Positions 23,427-32,595 of a DNA stretch of 36,500 bases are shown here, in pieces; the stretch's first letter is position 1; each line of letters opens with the position of its first letter. The notes beneath the pieces were generated by a model. The model was not told the origin of the DNA. It ran no database searches and was given only the letters and a program-made list of their open reading frames with translations. Source of the DNA: Bacteroidota bacterium. GTDB lineage: Bacteria; Bacteroidota; Bacteroidia; NS11-12g; UBA955. The position numbers were made by a program, and so were the translations under genes. The stretch covers positions 1 to 36,500 of the forward strand of contig JAIXYV010000070.1 in the NCBI GenBank assembly GCA_027490055.1, in the 5' to 3' direction.

Positions 23427-26400
23427 ATGGAACAAAACTACCTATTAAAACGTTTGGCATTGCTTGTCTTAGCGCTTGCTTCATCGTTTAACTATGCCTT
23501 AATGGCACAGTTAAGCGGATCTTACACCATCAATCCCTATCAGTCCGCCAGTAGTACTAACTATCAAAACTGGACTTCGGCAATCGGAGATTTACTTTCT
23601 GGAAGTCGCTCCGATGGCGGTTCTACTCAGGGTCCCGGAATTTCTAACGCTGTTACTTTCACTGTTTTTGATACCGTTTATAATGCTGTTTCAATTGATC
23701 TGACAGCGGTTGCGGGTTCAAATCCATCCAGAAGAATCACATTCCAATCGGCCAGCAATAATAGCGCTCGCTGTATGCTTAAATTAGCGTCATCTTCTTC
23801 TAATACGGCCGATTTTGTTCTCAATGTGAACGGTGCAGATAACATCACTTTTAAAGGCATTGGTTTTGAAAGAACTGGCACGGCAGCATACGCAACTGTT
23901 GTACAAATAGGCAATGATGCTAACCAGGTGAAGTTTGAGAATTGTTTTTTTAGAAGTAAGAAAGTGCCAAGTAATTCAACAAATGGTTTTAATTACACAG
24001 TTGGAACCTGTTTGTATTTCTATGGTAATGCAGATAGCACAACCGTGTTAAATTCCCGGCTCTTATATGGCTATAATGGTGTTTATTGCGCCAGTTCAGC
24101 TACAAACAATTTATTTAGTGGTAACACCTTTGATACCAGTGGTTCTGCAGGAATATATATTACCGGTCAGAGTAATCTGCTAATAACAGGGAATACCTTT
24201 AATATGGGGGATTTTGGGGCCAATCAAGGGCATTATACCTCTTATGGCATGCGTATAGAATCTTCGCCAAGTATGGTGGTGACAAAGAATAAAGTATTTA
24301 TGTCGGCCACTAACGGTCAGGTTGTTAGAGCTGTGATAATTGCCAGCACAACCAGTACAGCCTCTGCCCCAACCATGGTAAGTAATAACTGGATAGTTAA
24401 TTCGGGAGGTTCCGGCGACTGTACCGGATTAGCGGTATACAATTGTAATTATCTCAATTTTGTCAATAACAATGTTTTGATTACGAGTCCGCTTACCACC
24501 AGCGCTGCCTATTACCATTATCCTCAGTACACGAATACTTATATACGTTTAATCAATAATAATCTGATCAATAAAGGTTCAGGTTTTGCTTATAGTGTAA
24601 CAGGTTCTAATACTGCCGATCTGGATACTTTAGATTATAACAATCTGTTTAGCAGCGGTACCTACATAGCCAATTGGTCTGGAACAACCTATACTGGTTT
24701 ATCTGGATTGCAATCTGCGAGTTCAAAAGATGCTAACTCAATCAGTGTAGATCCAGGGTATATCAGTGCAAGGAATTTGCATGTTTCCAATATTGGTTTA
24801 AATAAAAAAGCTTTGAAATATCCTTGGGTGCCTGTAGATATTGACAATGAATTGCGTGATACCGCTACTCCGGATATAGGTGCCGATGAATTCTTCCCAA
24901 TTTCAAATGATGTTGGAATTAACTCAGTTGACAGTCCCATGGTTTTTTGTCCAGGTACAAGAAATGTCAGAGTAAAATTTCAGAATTTCGGAATCGATAC
25001 CATTAAATCTGTAAGGATACAATGGCAAATTAATTCAAGCTCACAAACGTCTTATAACTGGACAGGAACTTTAGCACCTGGAGCGACATCTGCCTCTCTA
25101 ATTCTCGGATCATATGCTTTCGCCGCTAACACGCCATATGCCATAAAGGCATGGACAGTCAATCCGAATAATCTAACGGATGGTAAAAGAAGTAATGATA
25201 CTTTATTGGTGACAAGGTATCCGGGCATGTCAGGAACATATAAAATAAGCGATTCACTCAATGCCGATTTTAAATCGTTTAACTCTGCTATTGCAGCCTT
25301 CACAGCAAGAGGTATTTGCGGTCCGATTACTTTCAGGGTAGCACCAGGTATTTACAACGAACAAATTACATTGGTTCAACTACCAGGAATGGGCTCCTCC
25401 AGTCCGATTACATTTGTGAGCATGGATAAAGACAGTTCATTGGTTAGAGTTGTACTGCCGAGTACCATTGCAACTGGTAATAATAATTCGGCAGTTCAGT
25501 TAAGGGGAGCAGATTATATCAATTTTAAAGGCATCACTTTCGAAAGGACAGGTACTAATCTATACGCACAGGTAGTTCATATTCTCAATGGTTCTACGCA
25601 TAATACTTTTAGGAATTGTCAGATGATAGGCCTAAAGTTAAGCGCAGCTAATACCAATGCCATCAATATCTGGTCCGATCAGGGACAGGATGATTACAAT
25701 GAGTTTCACAATAACTACGTTAAGTTCGGGCAAAATAGCGTGTCTTATGCAGGCTTAAGTACAACCCATGAAGTGGGGACCATATTTAGTGGGAATACTT
25801 TCGATAGTGCATTCAACTCATCCGTTCAGGTCTCATACAATGATGGCATAGATTTTAGTAAAAATGTCTTTAAAAGAATTATAACGCCTTTGACAGGTAA
25901 TTACAGTTTACAGCTCCTGGATTGCGATCTAGCTATTAGAGTGCTGAGCAATAAGTTCTTCGATCAGGGTGTAGAAAATTCAATTTTAATAACTTCATGT
26001 AATGCAGTCTCAGGTAATCCCGGATTCGTAGCCAATAATGCCATAGCAAAAGCCTCCGGTAAAGGGATAGTTCTTGATGGTGTCGACTATCAGACTGTGG
26101 CATTTAACAGCCTGTATTTTACAGCCGCTAATTCAGCTAATTACGGAATTTATTCGACTGTTAATACAACTACTAATCTGGTGATGAAAAGTAATAATAT
26201 GTTGCTCGAAGGTGGTCAGGCTTATTTCATTCCAAGCGCTTCACAGGTTAGTGCCAGCGATTATAATAATCTGCTTATAAAGGGTGGCGCTTTTGCGTAT
26301 TGGGGAGCATCGTATACCAATTTAAATGATTTAAGTGTGGCCAGTGGTAAAGATCTCAATACGAAAACAATTAATCCTCTGTTTAAATCTGCTACCGATT

Positions 26401-28307
26401 TGCATATAGCCAATCCTTTTCTGAAAGGGGCAGGAGCGGCAGTCACGGGAATTTCAACAGATTTTGACGGTGAGACTAGAAATTCTACCAATCCAGATAT
26501 TGGTGCCGATGAATTTAAACTAATGGACCATGATGCTGGAGTGGTTGAAATGACTGGTCCGGGAAGCGGGGCTTGTGCCGGCCTTCAATCCATAGAGATC
26601 GTTATTCAGAATTTTGGTGGCGATACCTTAACGTCCGCTGACATTAAGTGGATGGTAGGCAATGTGTCGCAAACGACTTATAAATGGACTGGTAATCTGC
26701 TAAACAAACAGAAAGATACAATTGTTATAGGTACTTATAATTTCTTCGGAAATCTGAATCCAAAATTCTCGTTCTGGACCGATGCGCCAAACGGACAATC
26801 GGATGCTATAAACTTTAATGATACGCTAATGCTTAACCGCTCGGTGAGAGCTTTGCCTGTAGCTAATGCCGGGAATGATTTGACAATATGTAACGGCGAT
26901 TTCGCAGTTATCGGACCGAACGCACAAACAGGTTTTTCCTATCGCTGGTATGATATGAATGCGAATGTATTAGGTGTTGTATCTAAAATTAGTGTTGGTC
27001 CGACCACCCAAACAGCCTACGTGCTTGAAGTTACCAATTCTACTTTTGGCTGTAAGAAAAATGACACAATTGTTATTAGTGTAAATCCTGCACCAATAGC
27101 AAATGCAGGTGCCGATAAAACTGTATGCTATGGCAATAGCGTTCAGATTGGAGCGGCTTCTCAAAGTGGTTTTAACTACAGTTGGAGCAGTATTCCTGCT
27201 GGCTATTCTTCGAGTATTGCAAACCCTGTTGTTACAAGCTTACAAACGATTAAATATGTTTTGTTGAAATCATCAGTTGCAACTGGTTGCTATGATACTG
27301 ATACAGTGCAGGTGAATGTGGCCTTACCACCTTCTCCAAATATAACTGGAACTGGCTCAGGATGCGAAGGTGAAAGGTTCTTGTACTCAACACCTGGAGC
27401 GAATGGAAATACCTTTGTGTGGTCGGTAAATGGCGGACAGATCATTAGCGGTCAGTCGACAAATTCAGTTAATGTCAGATGGACTGGCGCTGGATTAGGT
27501 TCACTGAGTGTTATACAAACTAATGCAACTGGCTGTAAAGATACGGTTGCTTACAATGTGACAATATACAAACGACCAGTCGCCAAATTTGGTGTTATTG
27601 AGGACTGCGAGGGTGGTTCAACCAGGTTTAATGATTCGTCTTTGGATGCCAATGTCTACAACTGGAATTTTGGAGATGGTAAAATTAGTTTACAGAAAAA
27701 TCCTGTTCACCTTTACGATAGTTTAAAAACGTACACAGTTAGATTAATTGCATTTAGTAACGGCAATTGCGCAGATACAAGTTATAAAACGGCAACTGTA
27801 CACGCGTTGCCTTTAACAGATTTTAGTTTTGTTAAGGGTTCCGGATTGGCTTATCAGTTTACAGATAACAGTTCGGTTCAAAGTGGAAGTGTGGTGAAAT
27901 GGGAATGGCAAATGGGAGATGGAAATACTTACACGACGCAAAATCCATTGCACGTTTACAGTTCTGCAGTGATTGGGCAGAATTTCAGTGTTGTGTTGTG
28001 TTCTACTACAGATTTTGGTTGCCGCACCTGCTTTAGTAAGCAATTAACGGTTACCAGTATTGAGGATGCATTGAAAGCTTCGGGTATAGCAGTATATCCA
28101 AATCCTAGTGCTGGACAGTTGACGGTGGTTTCAGCAAATGTCATTGACTATGTGGTGGTGTACAACAGTGTTGGTCAGAAACTGTTAAAGGTGAGCTCTG
28201 GCAATACAACAGAACATCTAAATATTGAAGCCTTAAGTCCTGGCATCTATTCAATAGAAGTTCACACTAGCCGGGGTGTTAAAGTGGTTAAAATTACAAA
28301 ACAATAG
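23427..28307 (+). CDS. Giant secreted beta-helix/PKD protein with T9SS sorting domain
   Basis: A 1626-residue protein with a signal peptide (RLALLVLALASSFNYALMAQ). Two similar large units follow. Each has a right-handed beta-helix of many short repeats rich in Asn and Gly, a closing PDIGADEF motif (about 480 and 1023), and a CARDB-like beta-sandwich (RNVRVKFQNFGIDT; QSIEIVIQNFGGDT). Then come two Ig-like repeats starting ANAGNDLTICNG and ANAGADKTVCYG, another Ig-like domain, and two PKD domains with WNFGDG and WQMGDG. The end carries VYPNPSAG, NSVGQKL and LSPGIYSIEV, a T9SS type A sorting domain. It is a likely surface adhesin or glycan-binding protein; no catalytic residues were recognised. 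Confidence 0.88.
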   Translation: MEQNYLLKRLALLVLALASSFNYALMAQLSGSYTINPYQSASSTNYQNWTSAIGDLLSGSRSDGGSTQGPGISNAVTFTVFDTVYNAVSIDLTAVAGSNPSRRITFQSASNNSARCMLKLASSSSNTADFVLNVNGADNITFKGIGFERTGTAAYATVVQIGNDANQVKFENCFFRSKKVPSNSTNGFNYTVGTCLYFYGNADSTTVLNSRLLYGYNGVYCASSATNNLFSGNTFDTSGSAGIYITGQSNLLITGNTFNMGDFGANQGHYTSYGMRIESSPSMVVTKNKVFMSATNGQVVRAVIIASTTSTASAPTMVSNNWIVNSGGSGDCTGLAVYNCNYLNFVNNNVLITSPLTTSAAYYHYPQYTNTYIRLINNNLINKGSGFAYSVTGSNTADLDTLDYNNLFSSGTYIANWSGTTYTGLSGLQSASSKDANSISVDPGYISARNLHVSNIGLNKKALKYPWVPVDIDNELRDTATPDIGADEFFPISNDVGINSVDSPMVFCPGTRNVRVKFQNFGIDTIKSVRIQWQINSSSQTSYNWTGTLAPGATSASLILGSYAFAANTPYAIKAWTVNPNNLTDGKRSNDTLLVTRYPGMSGTYKISDSLNADFKSFNSAIAAFTARGICGPITFRVAPGIYNEQITLVQLPGMGSSSPITFVSMDKDSSLVRVVLPSTIATGNNNSAVQLRGADYINFKGITFERTGTNLYAQVVHILNGSTHNTFRNCQMIGLKLSAANTNAINIWSDQGQDDYNEFHNNYVKFGQNSVSYAGLSTTHEVGTIFSGNTFDSAFNSSVQVSYNDGIDFSKNVFKRIITPLTGNYSLQLLDCDLAIRVLSNKFFDQGVENSILITSCNAVSGNPGFVANNAIAKASGKGIVLDGVDYQTVAFNSLYFTAANSANYGIYSTVNTTTNLVMKSNNMLLEGGQAYFIPSASQVSASDYNNLLIKGGAFAYWGASYTNLNDLSVASGKDLNTKTINPLFKSATDLHIANPFLKGAGAAVTGISTDFDGETRNSTNPDIGADEFKLMDHDAGVVEMTGPGSGACAGLQSIEIVIQNFGGDTLTSADIKWMVGNVSQTTYKWTGNLLNKQKDTIVIGTYNFFGNLNPKFSFWTDAPNGQSDAINFNDTLMLNRSVRALPVANAGNDLTICNGDFAVIGPNAQTGFSYRWYDMNANVLGVVSKISVGPTTQTAYVLEVTNSTFGCKKNDTIVISVNPAPIANAGADKTVCYGNSVQIGAASQSGFNYSWSSIPAGYSSSIANPVVTSLQTIKYVLLKSSVATGCYDTDTVQVNVALPPSPNITGTGSGCEGERFLYSTPGANGNTFVWSVNGGQIISGQSTNSVNVRWTGAGLGSLSVIQTNATGCKDTVAYNVTIYKRPVAKFGVIEDCEGGSTRFNDSSLDANVYNWNFGDGKISLQKNPVHLYDSLKTYTVRLIAFSNGNCADTSYKTATVHALPLTDFSFVKGSGLAYQFTDNSSVQSGSVVKWEWQMGDGNTYTTQNPLHVYSSAVIGQNFSVVLCSTTDFGCRTCFSKQLTVTSIEDALKASGIAVYPNPSAGQLTVVSANVIDYVVVYNSVGQKLLKVSSGNTTEHLNIEALSPGIYSIEVHTSRGVKVVKITKQ

Positions 28308-28322
28308 TGTTTAAATTGCTAT

Positions 28323-28357
28323 AAAAAAAGGCTTCCCGAATTGGGAAGCCTTTTTTT
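28323..28357. terminator. Bidirectional terminator between convergent genes
   Basis: GGCTTCCC (28330-28337) pairs with GGGAAGCC (28343-28350), flanked by an A run and a T run. Its right edge reaches the stop codon of the minus-strand kinase. Confidence 0.85.
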
Positions 28358-30509
28358 ATGACTCGTGATTTTTAAAGTAAATTTTGAAGGTACTTCCGGA
28401 ATTAGGGATACTCTCTACTTCTATTTTCCCATTCATCGACTCAATTTGTGTTTTGGTAATGAACAAACCTAAACCTCTGGCGTCTTTATTTGAATGGAAA
28501 GTTTTATACATGCCGAATAGTTTTTTGCCATGCGTTTCAAGGTCAATGCCCATGCCGTTGTCTTCGATGCAGAGAATGGTATAATCAGGCTCCTGTTCGG
28601 TGTATAATCGGATTATTGGGTCGCGCTCAGGTGAACGGTACTTGATGGCATTGGTCATCATATTTAACAAAATGCTTTCGAGATAGGATGGGACAGCATT
28701 GACAAATACAGATTCCTGGACTTCATTGATAATGGTCGTGTTGTTATTATTGCTAATAGCATTTATCGAATCACCTGTTTTAATGATTTCCTCGCGCAGG
28801 TTCATGCGGGTGCGACTGTTATCAAGGTTATTCTGTATAGTTATAATATCATTTAGATTATCCGTTGTTTCTGTTAATTTGTCGGTGCTGGCCTTAAGCA
28901 TTCGCATTAGTTTTTCCTGTTCTGATTTTTCATCGGATGCATTCAGGATATCGACTATGCCAGCGATGTTAACCACATGCGAACGGATATTATGAGAGAC
29001 GATATGCGCAAAGTTTTGAAGGCGTTTGTTTTGATCGGTAGTAACATTGAGGAATTGCTGAACTTTAGCTTCATGAGAACGGCGTTCGCTGATGTCGCGA
29101 TGATTAGATACAATAGCTTGTACGTTTTCATCATTTAATAAGTTGATAACCACACCTTCTACCCATATTTCGCGACCGTTTTTACTGACGAATCTATTGA
29201 CTCGGGGGATAATGGTTCCAGGTTTGTCAAGTATAGTATTAAAATTTGACATTGATTCCTTGGCCTGTTCCGGGTGCATGATTTCGAAGATCGAGCGGTC
29301 TTTAAGTTCACTCATGCTATAATCTAAAGCCTTAAGCATAGCTGGAGAGGCATAAAGAAAATTGGAGTTTTTGTCAGTCATTGAAATAAAATCACCAACA
29401 TTCTCGGCCAGCGCTCTGAATAATGCTTCCGAACGTTTAGACTCGTTGATATTGGTATAGATGATGATATGACCTGTTGTTTTGTTCCAATGGTCGAGAT
29501 AAGGCGTCCTGCTTACAAGGAACCATGTTTTTTTACCTGATTTAGAGGTAATCTGAAATTCGTATGGTTCCTTAAACGAAACAGATAAAACATCTTGGGT
29601 GTGATCGAGAAAGCGACCAGTAGCTCTGCTATGAATCAGTTCGTCGTTGGTGTAACCTGTAACATCGCAAAACATGGTATTGGCATACATGATTTCATTG
29701 TTGAGGTTGACGATGATCAAGCCCTCATTCATGGTTTCTACAATTTTGTCCCAGTGTTGTTTAGGAGAGAATTCCAGAAGGTTATATTTCACCATGGCTA
29801 GCGCTGAAAAGAAGGAAAATGCGGTAAAGAAAGAAGGTGCAACAGGTATGCTTGTTTTGTTAAACAAAAGAGGATATACAACCTGGAAGAACAGCCCGCC
29901 CACAATCGGGAATAAAAAGCCAATAGCAAGTAACTGACTTTGTTTCCGTTTTACACTGCCTTTCGGATTTCGGTAGGCACAATTCCATAGAATGGCTTGA
30001 ATAGCCATACTTTGAAGTGTAATCCAAAAATACATTAATTCGGTAAACGTCGATTTGTTTGGATTAGGGATCCAGTACCATTGGTCGGATTGTACAATAT
30101 AGTGAGAATCAATCCTTCCAATATTTAATGTCAGGAAAATAGTGGCCGGTACAACCTGCGAGATGAATAATAGACTGAACCAGCGCTTATTGTCCCATTG
30201 AAGGAAATAGGCGACAAAAATAATTCCGACAGGCGTGGCTAGTATAACAAACTGCCCTAGAATATATAACCAGTCTTCTGCCGTCTCTATAGTGACAGAC
30301 AAACGCATAAAAGCGTCTGAAATTTGCCAGAGTGATATGATGAAGACAAAAAATGAAAAAAGAATATTTAAAGTGTTTTTTGGCTGGAAAATCAGGACAT
30401 AAAAACAAATAGCCAGATTAAGTAAAGCAGGTAAAACCGACAAGAATAAAACATCGGTTCTGCTGAAATCTAAATTAAATAAATTTTCTAGTGATATTAT
30501 CGGATGCAA
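28356..30509 (-). CDS. Membrane sensor histidine kinase: 7TM, two PAS, HisKA, HATPase
   Basis: A 717-residue protein. Seven hydrophobic segments (about 20-40, 46-68, 82-104, 111-130, 156-176, 191-213, 225-245) form a 7TM sensory region. PAS domains follow at about 252-365 and 366-480. HisKA has H506 in SHNIRSH, an unusual box compared with SHEIRTP. The ATPase shows the N box NMMTNAIKYRSP, DNGMGID (G1) and RGLGLFITKT (G2). It would sense a membrane or small-molecule signal and phosphorylate a response regulator; no regulator is adjacent on the same strand. Genes for two regulators and a hybrid kinase lie nearby on the other strand, divergent from it. Confidence 0.9.
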   Translation of the reverse strand: MHPIISLENLFNLDFSRTDVLFLSVLPALLNLAICFYVLIFQPKNTLNILFSFFVFIISLWQISDAFMRLSVTIETAEDWLYILGQFVILATPVGIIFVAYFLQWDNKRWFSLLFISQVVPATIFLTLNIGRIDSHYIVQSDQWYWIPNPNKSTFTELMYFWITLQSMAIQAILWNCAYRNPKGSVKRKQSQLLAIGFLFPIVGGLFFQVVYPLLFNKTSIPVAPSFFTAFSFFSALAMVKYNLLEFSPKQHWDKIVETMNEGLIIVNLNNEIMYANTMFCDVTGYTNDELIHSRATGRFLDHTQDVLSVSFKEPYEFQITSKSGKKTWFLVSRTPYLDHWNKTTGHIIIYTNINESKRSEALFRALAENVGDFISMTDKNSNFLYASPAMLKALDYSMSELKDRSIFEIMHPEQAKESMSNFNTILDKPGTIIPRVNRFVSKNGREIWVEGVVINLLNDENVQAIVSNHRDISERRSHEAKVQQFLNVTTDQNKRLQNFAHIVSHNIRSHVVNIAGIVDILNASDEKSEQEKLMRMLKASTDKLTETTDNLNDIITIQNNLDNSRTRMNLREEIIKTGDSINAISNNNNTTIINEVQESVFVNAVPSYLESILLNMMTNAIKYRSPERDPIIRLYTEQEPDYTILCIEDNGMGIDLETHGKKLFGMYKTFHSNKDARGLGLFITKTQIESMNGKIEVESIPNSGSTFKIYFKNHES

Positions 30510-30991
30510 AGTGAATTTAGTGTAGGTTTAAAAAGTTTAAAAATGCTGTTAAATAAATTTAATTATATAAAAATCATACTAAAACTTCTTCAATATTAAC
30601 TAAAAATTAACTCTGGGTCAAGGCAATTAGAGTCAGTTTTCTTGATCAAAACCTATTCAGTTTTTTAGTAATGAACATTTAAAATTTAATTTTGATGTAA
30701 AAGACTGTTTGTAAGTTGTTTTCAATTTCAATAATGTGTAAAATTTTAATTTTTGCCCAAAACACAAAAAATAAATTACCCAAAAAATAATTCATTTTTG
30801 GATAAAAAAAAGGTCCAATAAAGGTGTTTTTGAATAAAAAGTTAAAAGCCTGGCATTCAATATCGCTTTGTTTAAAATAAATTCTACAAGATTCGGGAAA
30901 ATTATAGTTCAATTCGGGCAATCCTATTAAAAGGTGTCAAATTTTAACACACTTTTGTAAGTACTTAAACATTTAAATTACAATCAAATTC
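30510..30991. other. AT-rich divergent intergenic region between kinase and regulator
   Basis: About 480 bases, very AT-rich. A minus-strand open frame (30679-30921) has no signal or family and is probably chance. Near-match -7 elements are present on both strands (TCACTTTG on the minus strand before 30509; CACTTTTG about 40 bases before 30992). It probably holds the divergent promoters. Confidence 0.45.
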
Positions 30992-31627
30992 ATGAACATT
31001 TCCAAAATTTCAATTATTGACAGTAACAATTTTTATTCGCTCGGGATCAAGTATGTATTACAATCTCTGGAGTCTTGTAAAGGTAGTGATATCAGTATAT
31101 TCTCTACAGGTGCAGAATATCTGAGCAGTAATCAGAATTCTGAGCTTGTTTTATTAAATATGATGCTTCCGGATATTGGTGGTATTAAATTGTGTCACCT
31201 GATTAAAACCAAATCGCCTAAAACCAAAGTAATCCTTTTGTCTATGAATGATGATGAAAGTGATCTATACAATTGCTTAACCTCTAACGCCAATGGTTTC
31301 TTAATCAAGGATTTTAAAGACAAAGAACTTGATTTTGCCATCTATAAAGTATTCAATGACTCTTATTATATCGATTCAAACCTGGCACTGCGACTCATTA
31401 AAAACAGTCCGACCAACAAGAAACTGGAAGCCAATAGCTTAAACGACTTTGAATTGACCTTGCTTCAATACATTTCAGACCAGTTGACGGATATGGATAT
31501 AGTAGAGAAATTGAAAATGCCAAGAGGTAAATTATCGTATTACAAAAGAAAGCTTTACAAAAAGCTGGATGTGAAAAATTCTGCAGGTCTAATTAAAAAG
31601 GCGGTATCTCTTAAATTAGTTAGTTAA
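30992..31627 (+). CDS. LuxR-type regulator with degenerate receiver domain
   Basis: A 211-residue protein. Residues 1-120 have the receiver fold (SKISIIDSNNFYS, LVLLNMMLPDIGG, VILLSMNDDESDL, LIKDF). The expected phospho-acceptor Asp is Asn (N56 in LLNMMLP), and the acidic pair at the end of strand 1 is D10-S11. S84 and K106 are kept. Residues about 145-205 form a LuxR/GerE-like helix-turn-helix (FELTLLQYISDQLTDMDIVE, then YKRKLYKKLDVKN). Classical phosphorylation therefore seems impossible, and it may work as a phosphorylation-independent regulator. Its position between two sensor kinases is notable. The start ATG is preceded by a weak -7 match only. Confidence 0.82.
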   Translation: MNISKISIIDSNNFYSLGIKYVLQSLESCKGSDISIFSTGAEYLSSNQNSELVLLNMMLPDIGGIKLCHLIKTKSPKTKVILLSMNDDESDLYNCLTSNANGFLIKDFKDKELDFAIYKVFNDSYYIDSNLALRLIKNSPTNKKLEANSLNDFELTLLQYISDQLTDMDIVEKLKMPRGKLSYYKRKLYKKLDVKNSAGLIKKAVSLKLVS

Positions 31628-31715
31628 TCATCAACATTAAAATTAAGTAAGTTAGACTATTAACTAACTCAATCGCCAAAAGTTTAAAAAATATTTAAAA
31701 ATTCAAGGATTAATT

Positions 31716-31745
31716 TTGAACTTTAGAGTAAAAAAATTAATTTTG
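31716..31745 (+). promoter_or_regulatory. Promoter TTG-N19-TAATTTTG
   Basis: TTG at 31716-31718 and an exact TAnnTTTG at 31738-31745, spacer 19, 86 bases upstream of the LytTR regulator start. It shows the regulator/hybrid kinase operon is transcribed separately from the LuxR-type gene. Confidence 0.7.
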
Positions 31746-31830
31746 TTTTCTTTAGTATTACAAACAAAATTCCCCAAGCGCTTGTTTTACTGGTAAAAAA
31801 AATAGACTAACACATTAATACACAAATAAC

Positions 31831-32583
31831 ATGACCCAATCAGAACATCCCTACAGATCCATTATTGTTGACGATGAGCCTCAGAATATTCTGATGCTCG
31901 AGCATCTTTTAAAAGAGTTTTTTCAGCCTGATATTGAAGTTCAGAAAACTTTTGAAAGCGCTTTAGATGCTCTTAAATATATAAATTCTGAATCGATTGA
32001 CTTAATATTCCTTGATATAGAGATGCCAGAGCTCAACGGTTTTGATCTTATCAAAGCTATCTCTGGTCAGTCTGACGCCCGAATTATTATCGTAAGCAGT
32101 CATGACCAATATGCCTTAAAAGCTTTTAAACACTCTGTTTTTGATTTCCTTAAAAAACCTGTGGGCATTAACGATATCAGAGAATGTCTGAATAAACTCA
32201 ATAAACAGCGCGTAGTTGCCAACAGCAACGAGCCTGGTATTTATGATAACATACTGGTTGTTAACAGACAGGATAAAACCATTTTTATTGATATTAATCA
32301 AATCCTGAGAATGGAAGCTTCTGGTTCTTACACAGACATTTACTTAGAAGATGGCACTAAAGTTAATTCAACCAAGAAAATGAATTATTATGAGACAGCC
32401 CTTGCTAAGCATCCTTTCTATAAATTACACAGAAGTCACTTTGTTAACCTGAATAAAATCAGAGAAATTATTAAAAACGAGGGCGATGGCATGGTAGTGA
32501 TGCAAGACGGTAGTCGCATTGAAATCTCAAGAGCCAAAAAAGATGAGTTCCTGAGAACTGTTATCAAAGAAAGAAAACTCTAA
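31831..32583 (+). CDS. LytTR-type response regulator
   Basis: A 250-residue protein. The receiver (about 8-125) has the acidic pair in IIVDDEP (D14-D15), phospho-acceptor D62 in FLDIEMP, and the conserved lysine in FLKKP (K108 or K109). The LytTR DNA-binding domain (about 140-245) has ILRMEASGSYTDIYLEDG, HRSHFVNLNKI and MQDGSRIEISRAKKDEF. It should be phosphorylated and then bind promoter DNA as a dimer on repeat sites. It is the first gene of a two-gene operon: the hybrid kinase starts 12 bases after its stop. LytTR regulators usually pair with LytS or HisKA_2-type kinases, so pairing with a long hybrid kinase is less usual. Confidence 0.92.
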   Translation: MTQSEHPYRSIIVDDEPQNILMLEHLLKEFFQPDIEVQKTFESALDALKYINSESIDLIFLDIEMPELNGFDLIKAISGQSDARIIIVSSHDQYALKAFKHSVFDFLKKPVGINDIRECLNKLNKQRVVANSNEPGIYDNILVVNRQDKTIFIDINQILRMEASGSYTDIYLEDGTKVNSTKKMNYYETALAKHPFYKLHRSHFVNLNKIREIIKNEGDGMVVMQDGSRIEISRAKKDEFLRTVIKERKL

Positions 32584-32595
32584 CACTTTATTATT

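Noticed and set aside
30679-30921. Minus-strand open frame of 80 codons in the divergent gap
   Set aside because: Very AT-rich with many Phe, Ile and Asn, no family; it lies where divergent promoters are expected.
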